From Limnohabitans sp. G3-2 (GTDB taxonomy: Bacteria; Pseudomonadota; Gammaproteobacteria; Burkholderiales; Burkholderiaceae_C): 64,000 bases of DNA. The stretch is from NCBI RefSeq assembly GCF_002778275.1, contig NZ_NESG01000006.1, forward strand, positions 186,001-250,000, written 5' to 3'. Below are positions 25,131 to 33,925 of this stretch, piece after piece (the stretch's first letter is position 1; each line of letters opens with the position of its first letter). The notes beneath the pieces are model-generated. The model was not told where the DNA came from and ran no database searches. It saw only the letters and a list, made by a program, of their open reading frames with translations. A program made the translations under genes and the position numbers.

Positions 25131-26432
25131 TCAGGCTCCCGCTTTTTCGGCCGCTTTGAGCGCTTTTTTCAGGTCGTCGATCAGGTCAGCCGGGTCTTCC
25201 AAACCGATCGACAAACGGATGGTGCCGGGGCCGATGCCGCCTGCGGCCAGGGCTTCGTCCGTCATGCGGAAATGCGTGGTGCTGGCCGGGTGGATCACCA
25301 GGCTGCGGCAGTCGCCCACATTGGCCAGGTGGCTGAAGACCTTGAGGGTCTCGATGAACTTTTGGCCTTGGGCTCGAGAGCCCTTCATGTCGAAGCTGAA
25401 CACCGAGCCCGCGCCGCGCGGCAAGAGCTTTTGCGCCAAGGCGTGCGAGGGGTGGCTGTCCAGCAGGGGGTGGCCCACGCGGCTGACCAGCGGGTGCGCG
25501 GCCAAAAACTCGACCACTTTGGCGGTGTTTTCCATGTGCCGGGCCATGCGCAAGGGCAGGGTTTCGATGCCTTGCAAAATCAGCCAGGCGGTGTGCGGGC
25601 TCATGCAGGCGCCAAAGTCACGCAGGCCCTCGCGCCGCGCCCGCAGCAAAAAGGCGCCCACGGTGCTCTCTTCACTGAAGACCATGTTGTGAAAGCCCGC
25701 GTAGGCTTGGCTCAGCTCGGCAAATTTGCCCGATCGGTCCCAGTCAAAACTGCCGCCATCGACCACCACACCGCCCACCACCGTGCCGTGCCCCGACAGG
25801 AACTTGGTGGCCGAGTGGTAAACGAGGTCGGCCCCGTGGTCAAAGGGCTTGATGAGCCAAGGCGAGGTGAGGGTGGAGTCCACCAGCAGCGGCACGCCTG
25901 CTTCGTGTGCGATGGCGCTCACGGCTTCGATGTCCAGCACGTCCATGCCGGGGTTGCCCACGGTTTCGCCAAAAAAGAGTTTGGTGTCGGGCTGCACGGC
26001 GGCCCGCCAGGCATCCAAGTCGCCGGGTTTGACAAAGGTGGTGCGGATGCCAAAGCGGCTCAGAGTGTAGTGCAGCAGGTTGTGCGAGCCGCCATACAGG
26101 GCCGACGAAGCCACGATGTGCGAGCCCGCGCCCATGAGGGTGGCGATGACCAGGTGCAGCGCGGCCTGGCCGCTGGATGTGGTGATGGCCCCAATGCCGC
26201 CCTCCAATGCCGAGATGCGCTGCTCCAGCACCGCGTTGGTGGGGTTGCTGATGCGGCTGTACACATGGCCTGGGCGCTCTAAATTGAAAAGGGCGGCGGC
26301 TTGGTCCGAAGACTCGAACACAAAGGAGGTGGTCAGGTGGATGGGCACAGCGCGTGCGCCCGTGCTCGGGTCGGGCGCCGCGCCTGCGTGCAGTGCCAAA
26401 GTGTCAAAACCGGGATCGCTGTAACCCGCCAT
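25131..26432 (-). CDS. metY: O-acetylhomoserine sulfhydrylase (PLP-dependent)
   Basis: A 433-residue enzyme of the Cys/Met-metabolism PLP family. It begins GFDTLALHAGAAPDPSTGAR and has VYSRISNPTNAVLEQRI, the PLP lysine in YHSATKFLSGHGTVVGG and the C-terminal HPASTTHFRMTDEALAAGGI, RLSIGLEDPADLIDDL. The length and DPSTGAR-type start fit MetY, which makes homocysteine from O-acetylhomoserine and sulfide, better than the shorter MetZ/MetB. A strong ribosome site (GAGGAG) precedes ATG 26432. It is divergent from the CBS-domain gene, with 113 bases between. Confidence 0.92.
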   Translation of the reverse strand: MAGYSDPGFDTLALHAGAAPDPSTGARAVPIHLTTSFVFESSDQAAALFNLERPGHVYSRISNPTNAVLEQRISALEGGIGAITTSSGQAALHLVIATLMGAGSHIVASSALYGGSHNLLHYTLSRFGIRTTFVKPGDLDAWRAAVQPDTKLFFGETVGNPGMDVLDIEAVSAIAHEAGVPLLVDSTLTSPWLIKPFDHGADLVYHSATKFLSGHGTVVGGVVVDGGSFDWDRSGKFAELSQAYAGFHNMVFSEESTVGAFLLRARREGLRDFGACMSPHTAWLILQGIETLPLRMARHMENTAKVVEFLAAHPLVSRVGHPLLDSHPSHALAQKLLPRGAGSVFSFDMKGSRAQGQKFIETLKVFSHLANVGDCRSLVIHPASTTHFRMTDEALAAGGIGPGTIRLSIGLEDPADLIDDLKKALKAAEKAGA

Positions 26433-26545
26433 GGGTGGTCTCCTCAAAAAGAAAGCTTGGGTGCGGCCTGGGCGCTGTCTTGAGCGTTCATTGTGGGCTA
26501 TATTGACAACACCTCTAACCCGGATCGACCCTCAGGAGACACACC

Positions 26546-27013
26546 ATGAAAGTCAGCGACATCCTCCGCGTCAAAGGCGGTACCCTGTTCACGGTCCAAT
26601 CGGACGAGCTTTTGGGTCGCGCCATGACCGACATGGCCGAAAAAGACCTGGGGTCTTTGGTCGTGATGGCCAAAGGGGCCTTGGCGGGCATGCTTACTTT
26701 CCGGGAGGTGATCCTGCAAATCGTCAAAAACGGCGGTCAGGCCGGGGCCTCTTTGGTGAGCGATGCCATGGATGCCCAACCGCTGACCTGCACGGGTGAG
26801 ACCGATATTGACGATGTGCGCCGCATGATGCTGGAGCACCATGCCCGCTACATGCCGGTCATGGAGGGCCACATGCTGATGGGTGTGATCAGCTTTTACG
26901 ACGTGGCCAAAGCTGTGGTGGATGGCCAGAACTTCGAAAACAAGATGCTCAAAGCCTACATCCGCGACTGGCCCGAAGGCTCGGCCCCCGAGGCCGAAGA
27001 CGTCAAACTCTGA
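26546..27013 (+). CDS. CBS-domain-pair protein
   Basis: A 155-residue protein made of two CBS domains. The first is at about residues 8-60 (LFTVQSDELLGRAMTDMAEKD, GSLVVMAKGALAGMLTFREV) and the second at about 75-132 (DAMDAQPLTCTGETDIDDVR, RYMPVMEGHMLMGVISFYDV). CBS pairs bind adenine nucleotides and usually regulate a partner, which is not identifiable here. A good site (AGGAGA) precedes the ATG. A REP cluster follows the stop. Confidence 0.93.
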   Translation: MKVSDILRVKGGTLFTVQSDELLGRAMTDMAEKDLGSLVVMAKGALAGMLTFREVILQIVKNGGQAGASLVSDAMDAQPLTCTGETDIDDVRRMMLEHHARYMPVMEGHMLMGVISFYDVAKAVVDGQNFENKMLKAYIRDWPEGSAPEAEDVKL

Positions 27014-27044
27014 TTCTTTCCGCTGGCGGCCCCCCGCCCTCACT

Positions 27045-27314
27045 TAGTAGGAGCGAGCCCCTGCTCGCGAATGCTCGAACTGCCCAAGCGTGCACCAATT
27101 CGGCCGCAGGGGCGGCCTCCCACAAAATACCTTCTCCATCTGTGGGAGCGAGCCCCTGCTCGCGAATGCCCGAACTGGCCCAATGTGCGCAGATTCGGCC
27201 GCAGGGGCGACCTCCCACGGGGAACCAAGCGCGGGTCCATTCATTCTGTGGGAGCGAGCCCCTGCTCGCGAATGCTTGAACTGCCCCAGCGCGCACCAAT
27301 TCGGCCTCCCACAC
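27045..27314. repeat. REP-like cluster C (three two-hairpin units)
   Basis: Three units of about 95-105 bases fill the gap between the CBS gene and aroC. Each pairs a GCGAGC/GCTCGC hairpin (about 27045-27072, 27141-27168, 27247-27274) with an inverted GGCCGC/GCGGCC-type hairpin (27098-27126, 27192-27219, 27298-27312). The last inverted hairpin is cut short: the loop and one arm are missing. The array stops about 33 bases before the aroC ATG. No gene is supported in this stretch. Confidence 0.93.
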
Positions 27315-27346
27315 AACACGAAGCGCCGCTCTGGGATAATGGCTTC

Positions 27347-28444
27347 ATGAGCGGCAATACATTCGGACATCTTTTCTCGGTCACCAATTTTGGTGAATCC
27401 CACGGCCCGGCCATTGGCTGCGTGATCGACGGCTGCCCTCCGGGCATGCCCTTGAGTGAGGCCGACATCCAGCCCGATCTGGACCGACGCCGCCCTGGCA
27501 CCAGCAAATACGTCACCCAGCGCAACGAGCCCGATGCGGTGCAAATCCTCTCAGGTGTGTACCAGGGCCTGACGACCGGCACCCCCATTTGCCTGCTGAT
27601 CCAAAACACCGACCAGCGCAGCAAAGACTACGGCGACATCCTGCAAACCTTCCGCCCGGGCCATGCCGACTACACCTACTGGCGCAAATACGGCCTGCGC
27701 GACCCGCGAGGCGGTGGCCGCTCATCGGCTCGCCTGACCGCCCCCATGGTGGCTGCCGGCGCAGTGGCCAAGAAGTGGCTCAAGGAAAAGTTTGGCACCA
27801 CCTTTGTGGGCTGCATGACCCAAATCGGCGATGTGCCGATCGGCTTTGAGAGCTGGGACCATGTGCCGAACAACCCGTTTTTTGCACCGGTGGCCGATGT
27901 GTCGGCGCTGGAGGACTACATGGGCGCCCTGCGCAAGTCGGGTGACTCGTGTGGGGCTCGGCTGCGGGTGGTGGCGCGAGGCGTGCCCGTCGGTTTGGGT
28001 CAGCCCTTGTTTGACAAGATCGACGCTGACATCGCTTTCGCCATGATGGGCATCAACGCGGTCAAGGGCGTGGAGATCGGTGCGGGTTTTGGCTGTGTCA
28101 CGCAAAAGGGCAGCGCCGCAGGCGACACGCTCACGCCAGAAGGCTTTGTCGGCAACAACGCGGGTGGCGTGCTCGGCGGCATCAGCACCGGGCAAGACAT
28201 TGAGGTGGCCATTGCCGTCAAGCCCACCAGTTCCATTTTGATCGCCCGTGAATCGATTGACTCAGCGGGCCAGCCGACCGAGGTCATCACCAAAGGCCGT
28301 CATGACCCGTGCGTGGGCATCCGTGCCACGCCCATTGCCGAGGCGATGCTGGCCCTGGTGGTCATGGAGCACGCTTTGCAGCACCGCGCGCAGTGCGGTG
28401 ATGTGTCGCACGACCTGGCCCCGATTCCAGCGGCCAAGCCCTGA
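27347..28444 (+). CDS. aroC: Chorismate synthase
   Basis: A 365-residue AroC, the FMN-dependent last step of the shikimate pathway. Signatures are [20 protein letters not shown] (His17 region), [56 protein letters not shown] and [18 protein letters not shown] placed the start at the ATG of MSGNTFG (27347); an upstream open frame of 92 codons reads through REP repeats and is not real. A GATAAT-like -10 lies about 10 bases before the ATG, so the leader may be very short. Confidence 0.97.
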   Translation: MSGNTFGHLFSVTNFGESHGPAIGCVIDGCPPGMPLSEADIQPDLDRRRPGTSKYVTQRNEPDAVQILSGVYQGLTTGTPICLLIQNTDQRSKDYGDILQTFRPGHADYTYWRKYGLRDPRGGGRSSARLTAPMVAAGAVAKKWLKEKFGTTFVGCMTQIGDVPIGFESWDHVPNNPFFAPVADVSALEDYMGALRKSGDSCGARLRVVARGVPVGLGQPLFDKIDADIAFAMMGINAVKGVEIGAGFGCVTQKGSAAGDTLTPEGFVGNNAGGVLGGISTGQDIEVAIAVKPTSSILIARESIDSAGQPTEVITKGRHDPCVGIRATPIAEAMLALVVMEHALQHRAQCGDVSHDLAPIPAAKP

Positions 28445-28454
28445 TGCCTTTGTT

Positions 28455-28535
28455 TGTGGGCGCGAGCCCCTGCTCGCGAATGCTCGATCCCTTGCCCCGA
28501 GCGCAGATTCGGCTGCAGGGGCAGCCTGCTACAAG
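28455..28535. repeat. REP-like pair D
   Basis: One GCGAGC/GCTCGC-type hairpin (28455-28482) and one inverted GGCTGC/GCAGCC-type hairpin (28506-28534), followed by a second partial CCTCCTACAGGGGC at 28540-28555. They lie between aroC and the MFS gene. Confidence 0.9.
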
Positions 28536-28565
28536 GGAAGCCTCCTACAGGGGCTGTGATGGTCT

Positions 28566-29738
28566 ATGACTGAGCGGCGGCAGCTCTTGCCATTTGCCGC
28601 CTTGTCGGCGAGCTACTTTGCGCACATCGGGTTCTTCAACCCCTACTTGCCGCTGTGGTTGCAAGACATGGGGCTGAGCCTGCTGACCATCAGTGTGCTC
28701 ACGGCTGTGCAAGCCACCACCCGTTTGTTTGCCCCTTACGCCTGGGGCGCTTTGAGCGACCGCACGGGCGAGCGTGTGAAGCTGCTGCGCATCGGCGCAG
28801 GGGTGGCGTTTGCCTCGGCTTGCCTGCTGTTTTGGGATTGGGGGCCTTTGGGCCTGGGCTTGGTGTTGTTGCTCATGTTCACCCACACCAGCGCCATGAT
28901 GCCCATGAGCGAGGCGGCCATGGCCCACTTGGTCAGTCAGGGGGGTGCTTTTGACACCAAGCGCTATGGCCGAGTCAGGCTGTGGGGCTCCATGGGGTTT
29001 TTGATCACGGTGTTCGTTGCCGGGGCCTGGTTCGAGGCCTTTGGCATGCAGCATTTTCCAGCTTGGACGGTGTTGACTTTGGGGGCTGTTTTGCTCAGCG
29101 TGGGGTGGATGCCGGACGTGAAAGAGTCGAGCCACCATGCCCAAACCCATCTGCCTGTGCGGCCGGTGCTCAAGCAAAAACCGGTGCAATGGTTTTTTGC
29201 ATCCACTTTTTTGCATGTGTTGTCGCACATTGGCATTTACGTGTTTTTTTCCCTGTACCTCGATTCATTGGGTTACAGCAAAACCATGATCGGCTTGCTG
29301 TGGGCGGTGTCGGTGGCGGTTGAAATTGTGTGGTTCTTCAGCCAATCGCGCTGGTTGCCGCGCATGCCCCTGACGGCTTGGCTGGTGCTGTGTTCGGCCA
29401 CCATGCTGCTGCGCATGGGCATGACAGCGGCTTGGGCGGATGTGCTGTGGGTGCTGCTGTTGGCGCAAACGCTGCATGCCATCACATTCGCGACCCACCA
29501 CACGGTCTGCATCGCTTTGATTTCGCACCATTTCCCGGGCCGTTTGCGTGGCCGGGGCCAAGCGCTCTACACCGTCATCGCTTACGGTTTTCCGGGCGTG
29601 ATCGGCGCTTTGCTCGGCGGGCTCATCAGCGAGCATTGGGGTTTGCGCAGCGTGTTTGTGCTCAGCGTTGTCACCAGTGCCGTGGCCACGGCAGCCGCCT
29701 TCAAAGTCTGGCGCTTGCAGCACCCCCGGCTGCCTTGA
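28566..29738 (+). CDS. MFS transporter (HcaT/nucleoside-symporter-like)
   Basis: A 390-residue membrane protein with about 12 helices. Its N-terminus (ALSASYFAHIGFFNPYLPLW) and the loop YAWGALSDRTGERVKLLRIG are typical of the MFS_1-like group that includes the putative 3-phenylpropionate transporter HcaT and nucleoside symporters. Other marks are SEAAMAHLVSQGGAFDTKRY, GRVRLWGSMGFLITVFVAG and LRGRGQALYTVIAYGFPGVI. The substrate is unknown. It is the first of a plus-strand chain of seven genes; the next starts 26 bases downstream. Confidence 0.9.
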   Translation: MTERRQLLPFAALSASYFAHIGFFNPYLPLWLQDMGLSLLTISVLTAVQATTRLFAPYAWGALSDRTGERVKLLRIGAGVAFASACLLFWDWGPLGLGLVLLLMFTHTSAMMPMSEAAMAHLVSQGGAFDTKRYGRVRLWGSMGFLITVFVAGAWFEAFGMQHFPAWTVLTLGAVLLSVGWMPDVKESSHHAQTHLPVRPVLKQKPVQWFFASTFLHVLSHIGIYVFFSLYLDSLGYSKTMIGLLWAVSVAVEIVWFFSQSRWLPRMPLTAWLVLCSATMLLRMGMTAAWADVLWVLLLAQTLHAITFATHHTVCIALISHHFPGRLRGRGQALYTVIAYGFPGVIGALLGGLISEHWGLRSVFVLSVVTSAVATAAAFKVWRLQHPRLP

Positions 29739-29764
29739 GTCCGGTACCCCCAGATCGATCGGTC

Positions 29765-30655
29765 ATGAGCCCACCCACGATTCATCCGGCGGATTTGCCC
29801 CATTTTTTGCCTGAGGCCTTGGCCCTGTCTTTGGCGGGTGCTCAGCGCTGCGTCAGCACACACCAGCAGGCCAAGACCGTCTGGCACGTGTGGGGCGATG
29901 CCTCGCAGCCGGTGGTGGTTTTGCTGCATGGCGGCAGCGGGAGCTGGACGCACTGGGTGCGCAACATCGCGCCTTTGCGCCATGCCGGTTACCGCGTGCT
30001 GGTGCCCGATTTGCCAGGGTTTGGCGACTCGGATCTGCCTGCAGGCTGCACCGATGTGGATCACTTGCCAGAGCATTTGCACGCGGGCTTGTTGCAGTTG
30101 CAAGGCGAGGGGATGTGCGGGCAAGGGGTCCATTTGGCGGGTTTTTCGTTTGGTGCCATGGCTGGGGCCTTGTGGCTGGCGCAATACCCGCAGGATGCCG
30201 AGCAACTGGTGTTGGTGGGTGCGCCCGGCATGGGCCTCACCGTCCCTGAGCGCGTGCGTCTCAAGGGTTGGCGGCATTTGCCCACCCTTGAGGCGCAAGT
30301 GCAAGTCCATCGCCACAACCTGATGGCCTTGATGCTGCAAAAGCCCGAGTCGCTGGACGGGCTGGCGCTGAGCCTGCACACGGCCAATGTGCAACGCGAC
30401 CGTATGCCCCGCAGGCGCTTGTCGTCGACCGATATCCTGGCGCAAACTTTGCCGCGCATTCAGTCAAGGGTCAGCGCCATTTATGGCGAGCACGACGCTT
30501 TGTACCGAGGCCGATTGCCAGAACTGCAATCGGCCATGCCTGCTTTGTCTGCGAATTGGGGGGGCTGGCAGACCGTGGCCGATGCAGGGCATTGGGTGCC
30601 TTATGAAGCCGATGCAGCGTTCAATGCCGCCTTGCTCAAAGAGTTGTTGTTTTGA
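29765..30655 (+). CDS. Alpha/beta-fold hydrolase
   Basis: A 296-residue alpha/beta hydrolase: oxyanion region VVVLLHGGSGSWTHWVRN, DLPGFGDSDLP, nucleophile elbow HLAGFSFGAMAGALWLA, acid region AIYGEHDALYRGRLPE and His in VADAGHWVPYEADAAF. It resembles meta-cleavage-product hydrolases and other small esterases, but nothing nearby confirms an aromatic pathway. The ATG at 29765 follows the MFS stop by 26 bases; the upstream open frame overlaps the MFS gene and is not coding. Confidence 0.9.
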   Translation: MSPPTIHPADLPHFLPEALALSLAGAQRCVSTHQQAKTVWHVWGDASQPVVVLLHGGSGSWTHWVRNIAPLRHAGYRVLVPDLPGFGDSDLPAGCTDVDHLPEHLHAGLLQLQGEGMCGQGVHLAGFSFGAMAGALWLAQYPQDAEQLVLVGAPGMGLTVPERVRLKGWRHLPTLEAQVQVHRHNLMALMLQKPESLDGLALSLHTANVQRDRMPRRRLSSTDILAQTLPRIQSRVSAIYGEHDALYRGRLPELQSAMPALSANWGGWQTVADAGHWVPYEADAAFNAALLKELLF

Positions 30656-30774
30656 AGTGCCGCCCTTGCGGGGACTGGGTTTTTGCAGGGACAAGGGAGC
30701 AAATCCCAGCCGCTGCATAGAAAATGCCATCAATGCCTGACTGTGTGCAGGCGCCTTTTGCGGAAAGTCTGCGC

Positions 30775-31434
30775 ATGACCCCCCTTTTGAAAATCGATTT
30801 TGTCTCTGACATTGCTTGCCCCTGGTGCGCTGTGGGGCTGGGCGCGCTGGAAAAAGCCTTGGAGCGGCTGGACGGCCAGGTCCAGGCCGAGCTGCACTTT
30901 CAGCCCTTTGAGCTGAACCCCCACATGCCAGCGGGGGGACAGGATTTGGGTGAACACCTGACCGAAAAATACGGCTCCACGCCCGAGCAGCAGGCGCAAA
31001 TTCGCCAAAACATTGCCGCACGAGGGGCAGAGGTGGGTTTTGAGTTCCACCCCGGTGGTCGGGGGCGGGTGTACAACACCTTCAATGCCCACCGTTTGCT
31101 GCATTGGGCCGAGGCCCAAGGCGAGGGGGCTCAGCATGCCCTGAAAAAATCCTTCCTGCAGGCCTACCAAGGCCGCGCCGAGTGCATGGAAGACGCCGAA
31201 GTTTTGTTGGCCGCCGTGGCCAGCGCCGGGCTGGATGTGGCGGCTGCCCGCGCGGTGTTGGACAGCGATGCCCATGCAGCCGAAGTGCGCGAGCGCCAGC
31301 AGTTCTACACCCAAGCGGGCATCCGCTCGGTGCCGGCCATCATCATCAATGACAAGCACTTGATCTCTGGCGGGCAGCCGGTCGAGGTGTTTGAGCAAGC
31401 CCTGCGCCGCATCGCCTCTGGCGAAGTGGGTTGA
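30775..31434 (+). CDS. DsbA-family FrnE-like oxidoreductase
   Basis: A 219-residue cytoplasmic thioredoxin-fold protein with an inserted helical domain. The CXXC motif is SDIACPWCAVGLGALEKAL, the helical insert has RVYNTFNAHRLLHWAEAQG, and the cis-Pro loop is SVPAIIINDKHLISGGQP. This matches the FrnE/2-hydroxychromene-isomerase-like DsbA group. No signal peptide is visible, so it is not a periplasmic DsbA. The start MTPLLKIDFVSD at 30775 follows a GGAAAG ribosome site. Confidence 0.93.
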   Translation: MTPLLKIDFVSDIACPWCAVGLGALEKALERLDGQVQAELHFQPFELNPHMPAGGQDLGEHLTEKYGSTPEQQAQIRQNIAARGAEVGFEFHPGGRGRVYNTFNAHRLLHWAEAQGEGAQHALKKSFLQAYQGRAECMEDAEVLLAAVASAGLDVAAARAVLDSDAHAAEVRERQQFYTQAGIRSVPAIIINDKHLISGGQPVEVFEQALRRIASGEVG

Positions 31435-31437
31435 GCC

Positions 31438-32058
31438 ATGAACCGGCATGACTGGGATGGGCCCGCGCAGTGGCAACGGCGAAGCGCGCTGGCTGGCTTG
31501 GCGCTCGCGGTGTCCGCGCCCCTGTTGTCGCTGCTGCCCCGCCCGGTGGGGGCGCAAACGGGCAGCGCATTGACCGAATTGGCCACGCTTTGGCGCCGAG
31601 AGGGCGGGGTGCTGTTGGTGCGCCATGCCGTGACCGAAGCGGGTTTGGGCGATCCGCCCGAATTTGTTTTGGGCCAGTGCCGCACGCAGCGCAACTTGAG
31701 CCCAGAGGGGCAACGCGCCTCGCGGGCCATGGGCGAGTGGGCCCGCGCCCAGGGCTTGAAGCCCGATGCGGTGCGAACCAGCCAATGGTGCCGTTGCCAA
31801 GACACGGCGCGTTTGGCGTTTGGGCAGTACGAAGACTGGCCAGCGCTCAACAGCACCTTTGCAGGCCAAGGCAACCCGGCAGCGCAAATCCAGGCCTTGC
31901 GCGAGCGCTTGCTGGCCATGCCCGCCGGGCGCACCGAGGTGTGGGTGACCCACCAAGTCATCATGACCGCCTTGACCGGCGCCTACCCCGAGATGGGCGA
32001 AGGCTTTTGGGTCGATGCCCAAGGGCGTTTGCGCGCGCGTGCGCGGGTGGCGGCATGA
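31438..32058 (+). CDS. Exported histidine phosphatase-like protein
   Basis: A 206-residue protein with a twin-arginine-like export signal (QRRSALAGLALAVSAPLLSL, cleavage near VGAQ) and a histidine-phosphatase fold. The phosphoacceptor is in LLVRHAVTEAG, with NLSPEGQRASRAMGEWARAQ, VRTSQWCRCQDTARLAFG and the second His in WVTHQVIMTALTG. The substrate is unknown. It starts 3 bases after the FrnE-like gene, and its stop overlaps the next start (ATGA). Confidence 0.88.
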   Translation: MNRHDWDGPAQWQRRSALAGLALAVSAPLLSLLPRPVGAQTGSALTELATLWRREGGVLLVRHAVTEAGLGDPPEFVLGQCRTQRNLSPEGQRASRAMGEWARAQGLKPDAVRTSQWCRCQDTARLAFGQYEDWPALNSTFAGQGNPAAQIQALRERLLAMPAGRTEVWVTHQVIMTALTGAYPEMGEGFWVDAQGRLRARARVAA

Positions 32059-32432
32059 ACACCGCCGCCTACCCGATCTTGACGGTGTATTTCGATGGCT
32101 CGTGCCCCCTGTGCCGCGCCGAGATCGCCATTTACCGCCGTTTGCCCGAGTCACAGGCCATGACGTGGGTGGACGTGAGTGCCGGCCAAGACTTGGGCGG
32201 TCTGAGCTGCCAAGCGGCCATGGCCCGCTTCCATGTGCGCGACAGCCAGGGCCGCATGTTCAGTGGCGCGGCGGCGTTTTCGCAGATGTGGCGTTTGTTT
32301 GCGGGCTGGCGCTGGCTGGGCTGGTTGTCGGCTTGGCCGCCCCTGTCTTGGTGTTTTGAACTCGGTTACCGCATGTTTTTGAAGGTTCGCCCGCAAATGC
32401 AGAAATGGGTGCGGCGTTGGTCTGAAGGCTAA
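32055..32432 (+). CDS. DCC-family (DUF393) thiol-disulfide protein
   Basis: A 125-residue DUF393 protein. The hallmark DGSCPLC motif (VYFDGSCPLCRAEIAIYRR) has a CXXC, and the rest is thioredoxin-like with a basic, hydrophobic C-terminus (WPPLSWCFELGYRMFLKVRP) that may touch the membrane. The family is predicted to be redox-active. The ATG overlaps the preceding stop by 4 bases. Confidence 0.9.
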   Translation: MNTAAYPILTVYFDGSCPLCRAEIAIYRRLPESQAMTWVDVSAGQDLGGLSCQAAMARFHVRDSQGRMFSGAAAFSQMWRLFAGWRWLGWLSAWPPLSWCFELGYRMFLKVRPQMQKWVRRWSEG

Positions 32433-32443
32433 AGGGTTTGAAC

Positions 32444-33208
32444 ATGTTCAATCGCGTGATTTCCAGTGTTTGGCCTTGGGGCTCGCTGTGGGGTGCGGGC
32501 GCGCTGATCGCTGCTTGCACGAACCTGGCGTTCGCCCAAGTGGGTGAGAAGGTGGCTTTGGGCGATTGGGCCCTGGACCGCACCGAAGTCACCATTGGCC
32601 AGTTTGAGCGCTATGTGCGCGCGACCGGCACCGTGACCCGCGCCGAAAAAGAGGGCGGTGGTTTTGAGTACGTGGGCGGATGGGTACGCCGTCCCGGTTG
32701 GTCTTGGCGCCAACCGGATGGCGTTTCAGCGAGTGCCGATTTGCCTGCGGTGCATCTGGACTTTGCCGAGGCGCAGGCTTACTGCCGCTGGGCCGGCGGG
32801 CGCCTGCCCACCGGCGCGGAATGGCAAAAAGCCGGCTTCACCGAGTTGCGCGACAAGCCACCGGCGCCTTGGGTCAAAGGCAAAACGTATGCCTGGAGCA
32901 CGGGTGACAGCCCGCAAGGCGCGAACACCAGCGACCCCGACCCTTGGCCCCGGGCAGCGCCCGCCGGTGCCACGCGCCAGGGCGTGAATGGCTTGTACGA
33001 CATGGGTGCCAATGTGTGGGAGTGGACCACCGATGAGCAGGGTGGCCAGCGGCGCACCGTGGGCGGCTCGTGGTGGTACGGCGCTTACAACATGAAGGCC
33101 GATGTCCAGGCCTTCAAGCCGGCGGATGTGTATGTGGTGTACCTCGGCTTTCGCTGTGCCTACGACCTGCCGCTCAACAAACCCAAGCCGAGCAAGACCC
33201 CTTCATGA
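32444..33208 (+). CDS. SUMF1/formylglycine-enzyme-fold protein, exported
   Basis: A 254-residue protein with a signal peptide (SSVWPWGSLWGAGALIAA, cleavage near AFAQ) and a sulfatase-modifying-factor fold. Family marks are WALDRTEVTIGQFERYVRAT, PAVHLDFAEAQAYCRWAGGR, LPTGAEWQKAGF, GLYDMGANVWEWTTD and YLGFRCAYD. The cysteine pair of true formylglycine-generating enzymes after GGSW is absent (GGSWWYGAYNMKAD), so it is unlikely to make formylglycine. Many such proteins act as binding or enzyme-associated domains. ATG 32444 is preferred to a TTG 6 bases earlier. Confidence 0.9.
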   Translation: MFNRVISSVWPWGSLWGAGALIAACTNLAFAQVGEKVALGDWALDRTEVTIGQFERYVRATGTVTRAEKEGGGFEYVGGWVRRPGWSWRQPDGVSASADLPAVHLDFAEAQAYCRWAGGRLPTGAEWQKAGFTELRDKPPAPWVKGKTYAWSTGDSPQGANTSDPDPWPRAAPAGATRQGVNGLYDMGANVWEWTTDEQGGQRRTVGGSWWYGAYNMKADVQAFKPADVYVVYLGFRCAYDLPLNKPKPSKTPS

Positions 33209-33903
33209 TGCTGTCCCTGCCTGAGGGCTATCGCGCCCTGGTGATCGGTGCGAGCGGCGCCATCGGCCAAGCCTTGCTGCGGCAGCTGCAAAGCGACCCG
33301 CGCTGCGCTGGCGCTTTGGGCGTGTCGCGCCAAAGCGAGCCGGGTCTGGATCTGTTGAACGAAGCCAGCATCGCCCACTGCGCCCAGTCGCTGGCCGGGC
33401 AGGGGCCTTTCCATCTGGTGCTGGACGCGACGGGCGCACTCACATTGAACGGCCGCGGCCCTGAAAAACGGCTGGATGAGCTGGACGCGGCGCATTTGCT
33501 GGCAGCGCTCCAGACCAACGCCGTTGGGCCAGCCTTGGTGCTCAAACATGTCGCGCCCTTGTTGGCGACGGGCCAGCGCGTCATCTGGGGCAAGTTGTCG
33601 GCGCGGGTGGGCAGCATCGAAGACAACCGCAAAGGCGGCTGGTACGGCTACCGCGCGGCCAAAGCCGCGCTCAACATGCTGTTGCAAACCGCTGCCATTG
33701 AAATCGCGCGGCGCAGGCCGATGGCTGTGGTCGCCGCTTTGCAACCGGGCACGGTGCAGTCCGCATTGAGCCAACCCTTCGTGGGCGACGACGCCCTCCC
33801 GCCCGATGAAGCGGCCCGGCGCTTGCTGAGCGTGCTGGACCACTTGCAGCCCACCGGGCGAGCGCAGTTTGTGGACCACCTGGGGCGGCACATCCCCTGG
33901 TGA
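33205..33903 (+). CDS. Short-chain dehydrogenase/reductase
   Basis: A 232-residue SDR: nucleotide-binding GASGAIGQALLRQL, an NAVGPALVLKHVAPLL helix, and the catalytic YXXXK in GWYGYRAAKAALNMLL. The glycine motif is GxxGxxG-like but the N-terminal strand carries few charged residues, so cofactor choice is unclear. It resembles CsgA-like SDRs of unknown substrate. The ATG at 33205 overlaps the preceding stop (ATGA); a second ATG follows at once. It closes the plus-strand chain and converges with the radical SAM gene. Confidence 0.9.
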   Translation: MMLSLPEGYRALVIGASGAIGQALLRQLQSDPRCAGALGVSRQSEPGLDLLNEASIAHCAQSLAGQGPFHLVLDATGALTLNGRGPEKRLDELDAAHLLAALQTNAVGPALVLKHVAPLLATGQRVIWGKLSARVGSIEDNRKGGWYGYRAAKAALNMLLQTAAIEIARRRPMAVVAALQPGTVQSALSQPFVGDDALPPDEAARRLLSVLDHLQPTGRAQFVDHLGRHIPW

Positions 33904-33925
33904 AGGGGGCGTCAACGCTTCTCTA

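Noticed and set aside
27071-27346. Upstream extension of aroC by 92 codons
   Set aside because: It reads through REP hairpins; [16 protein letters not shown] is the normal AroC start.
30730-32154. A 474-codon antisense frame opposite the FrnE-like and phosphatase genes
   Set aside because: Both sense genes have clear catalytic motifs; the antisense translation is low in structure and rich in Arg/Pro/Gly.
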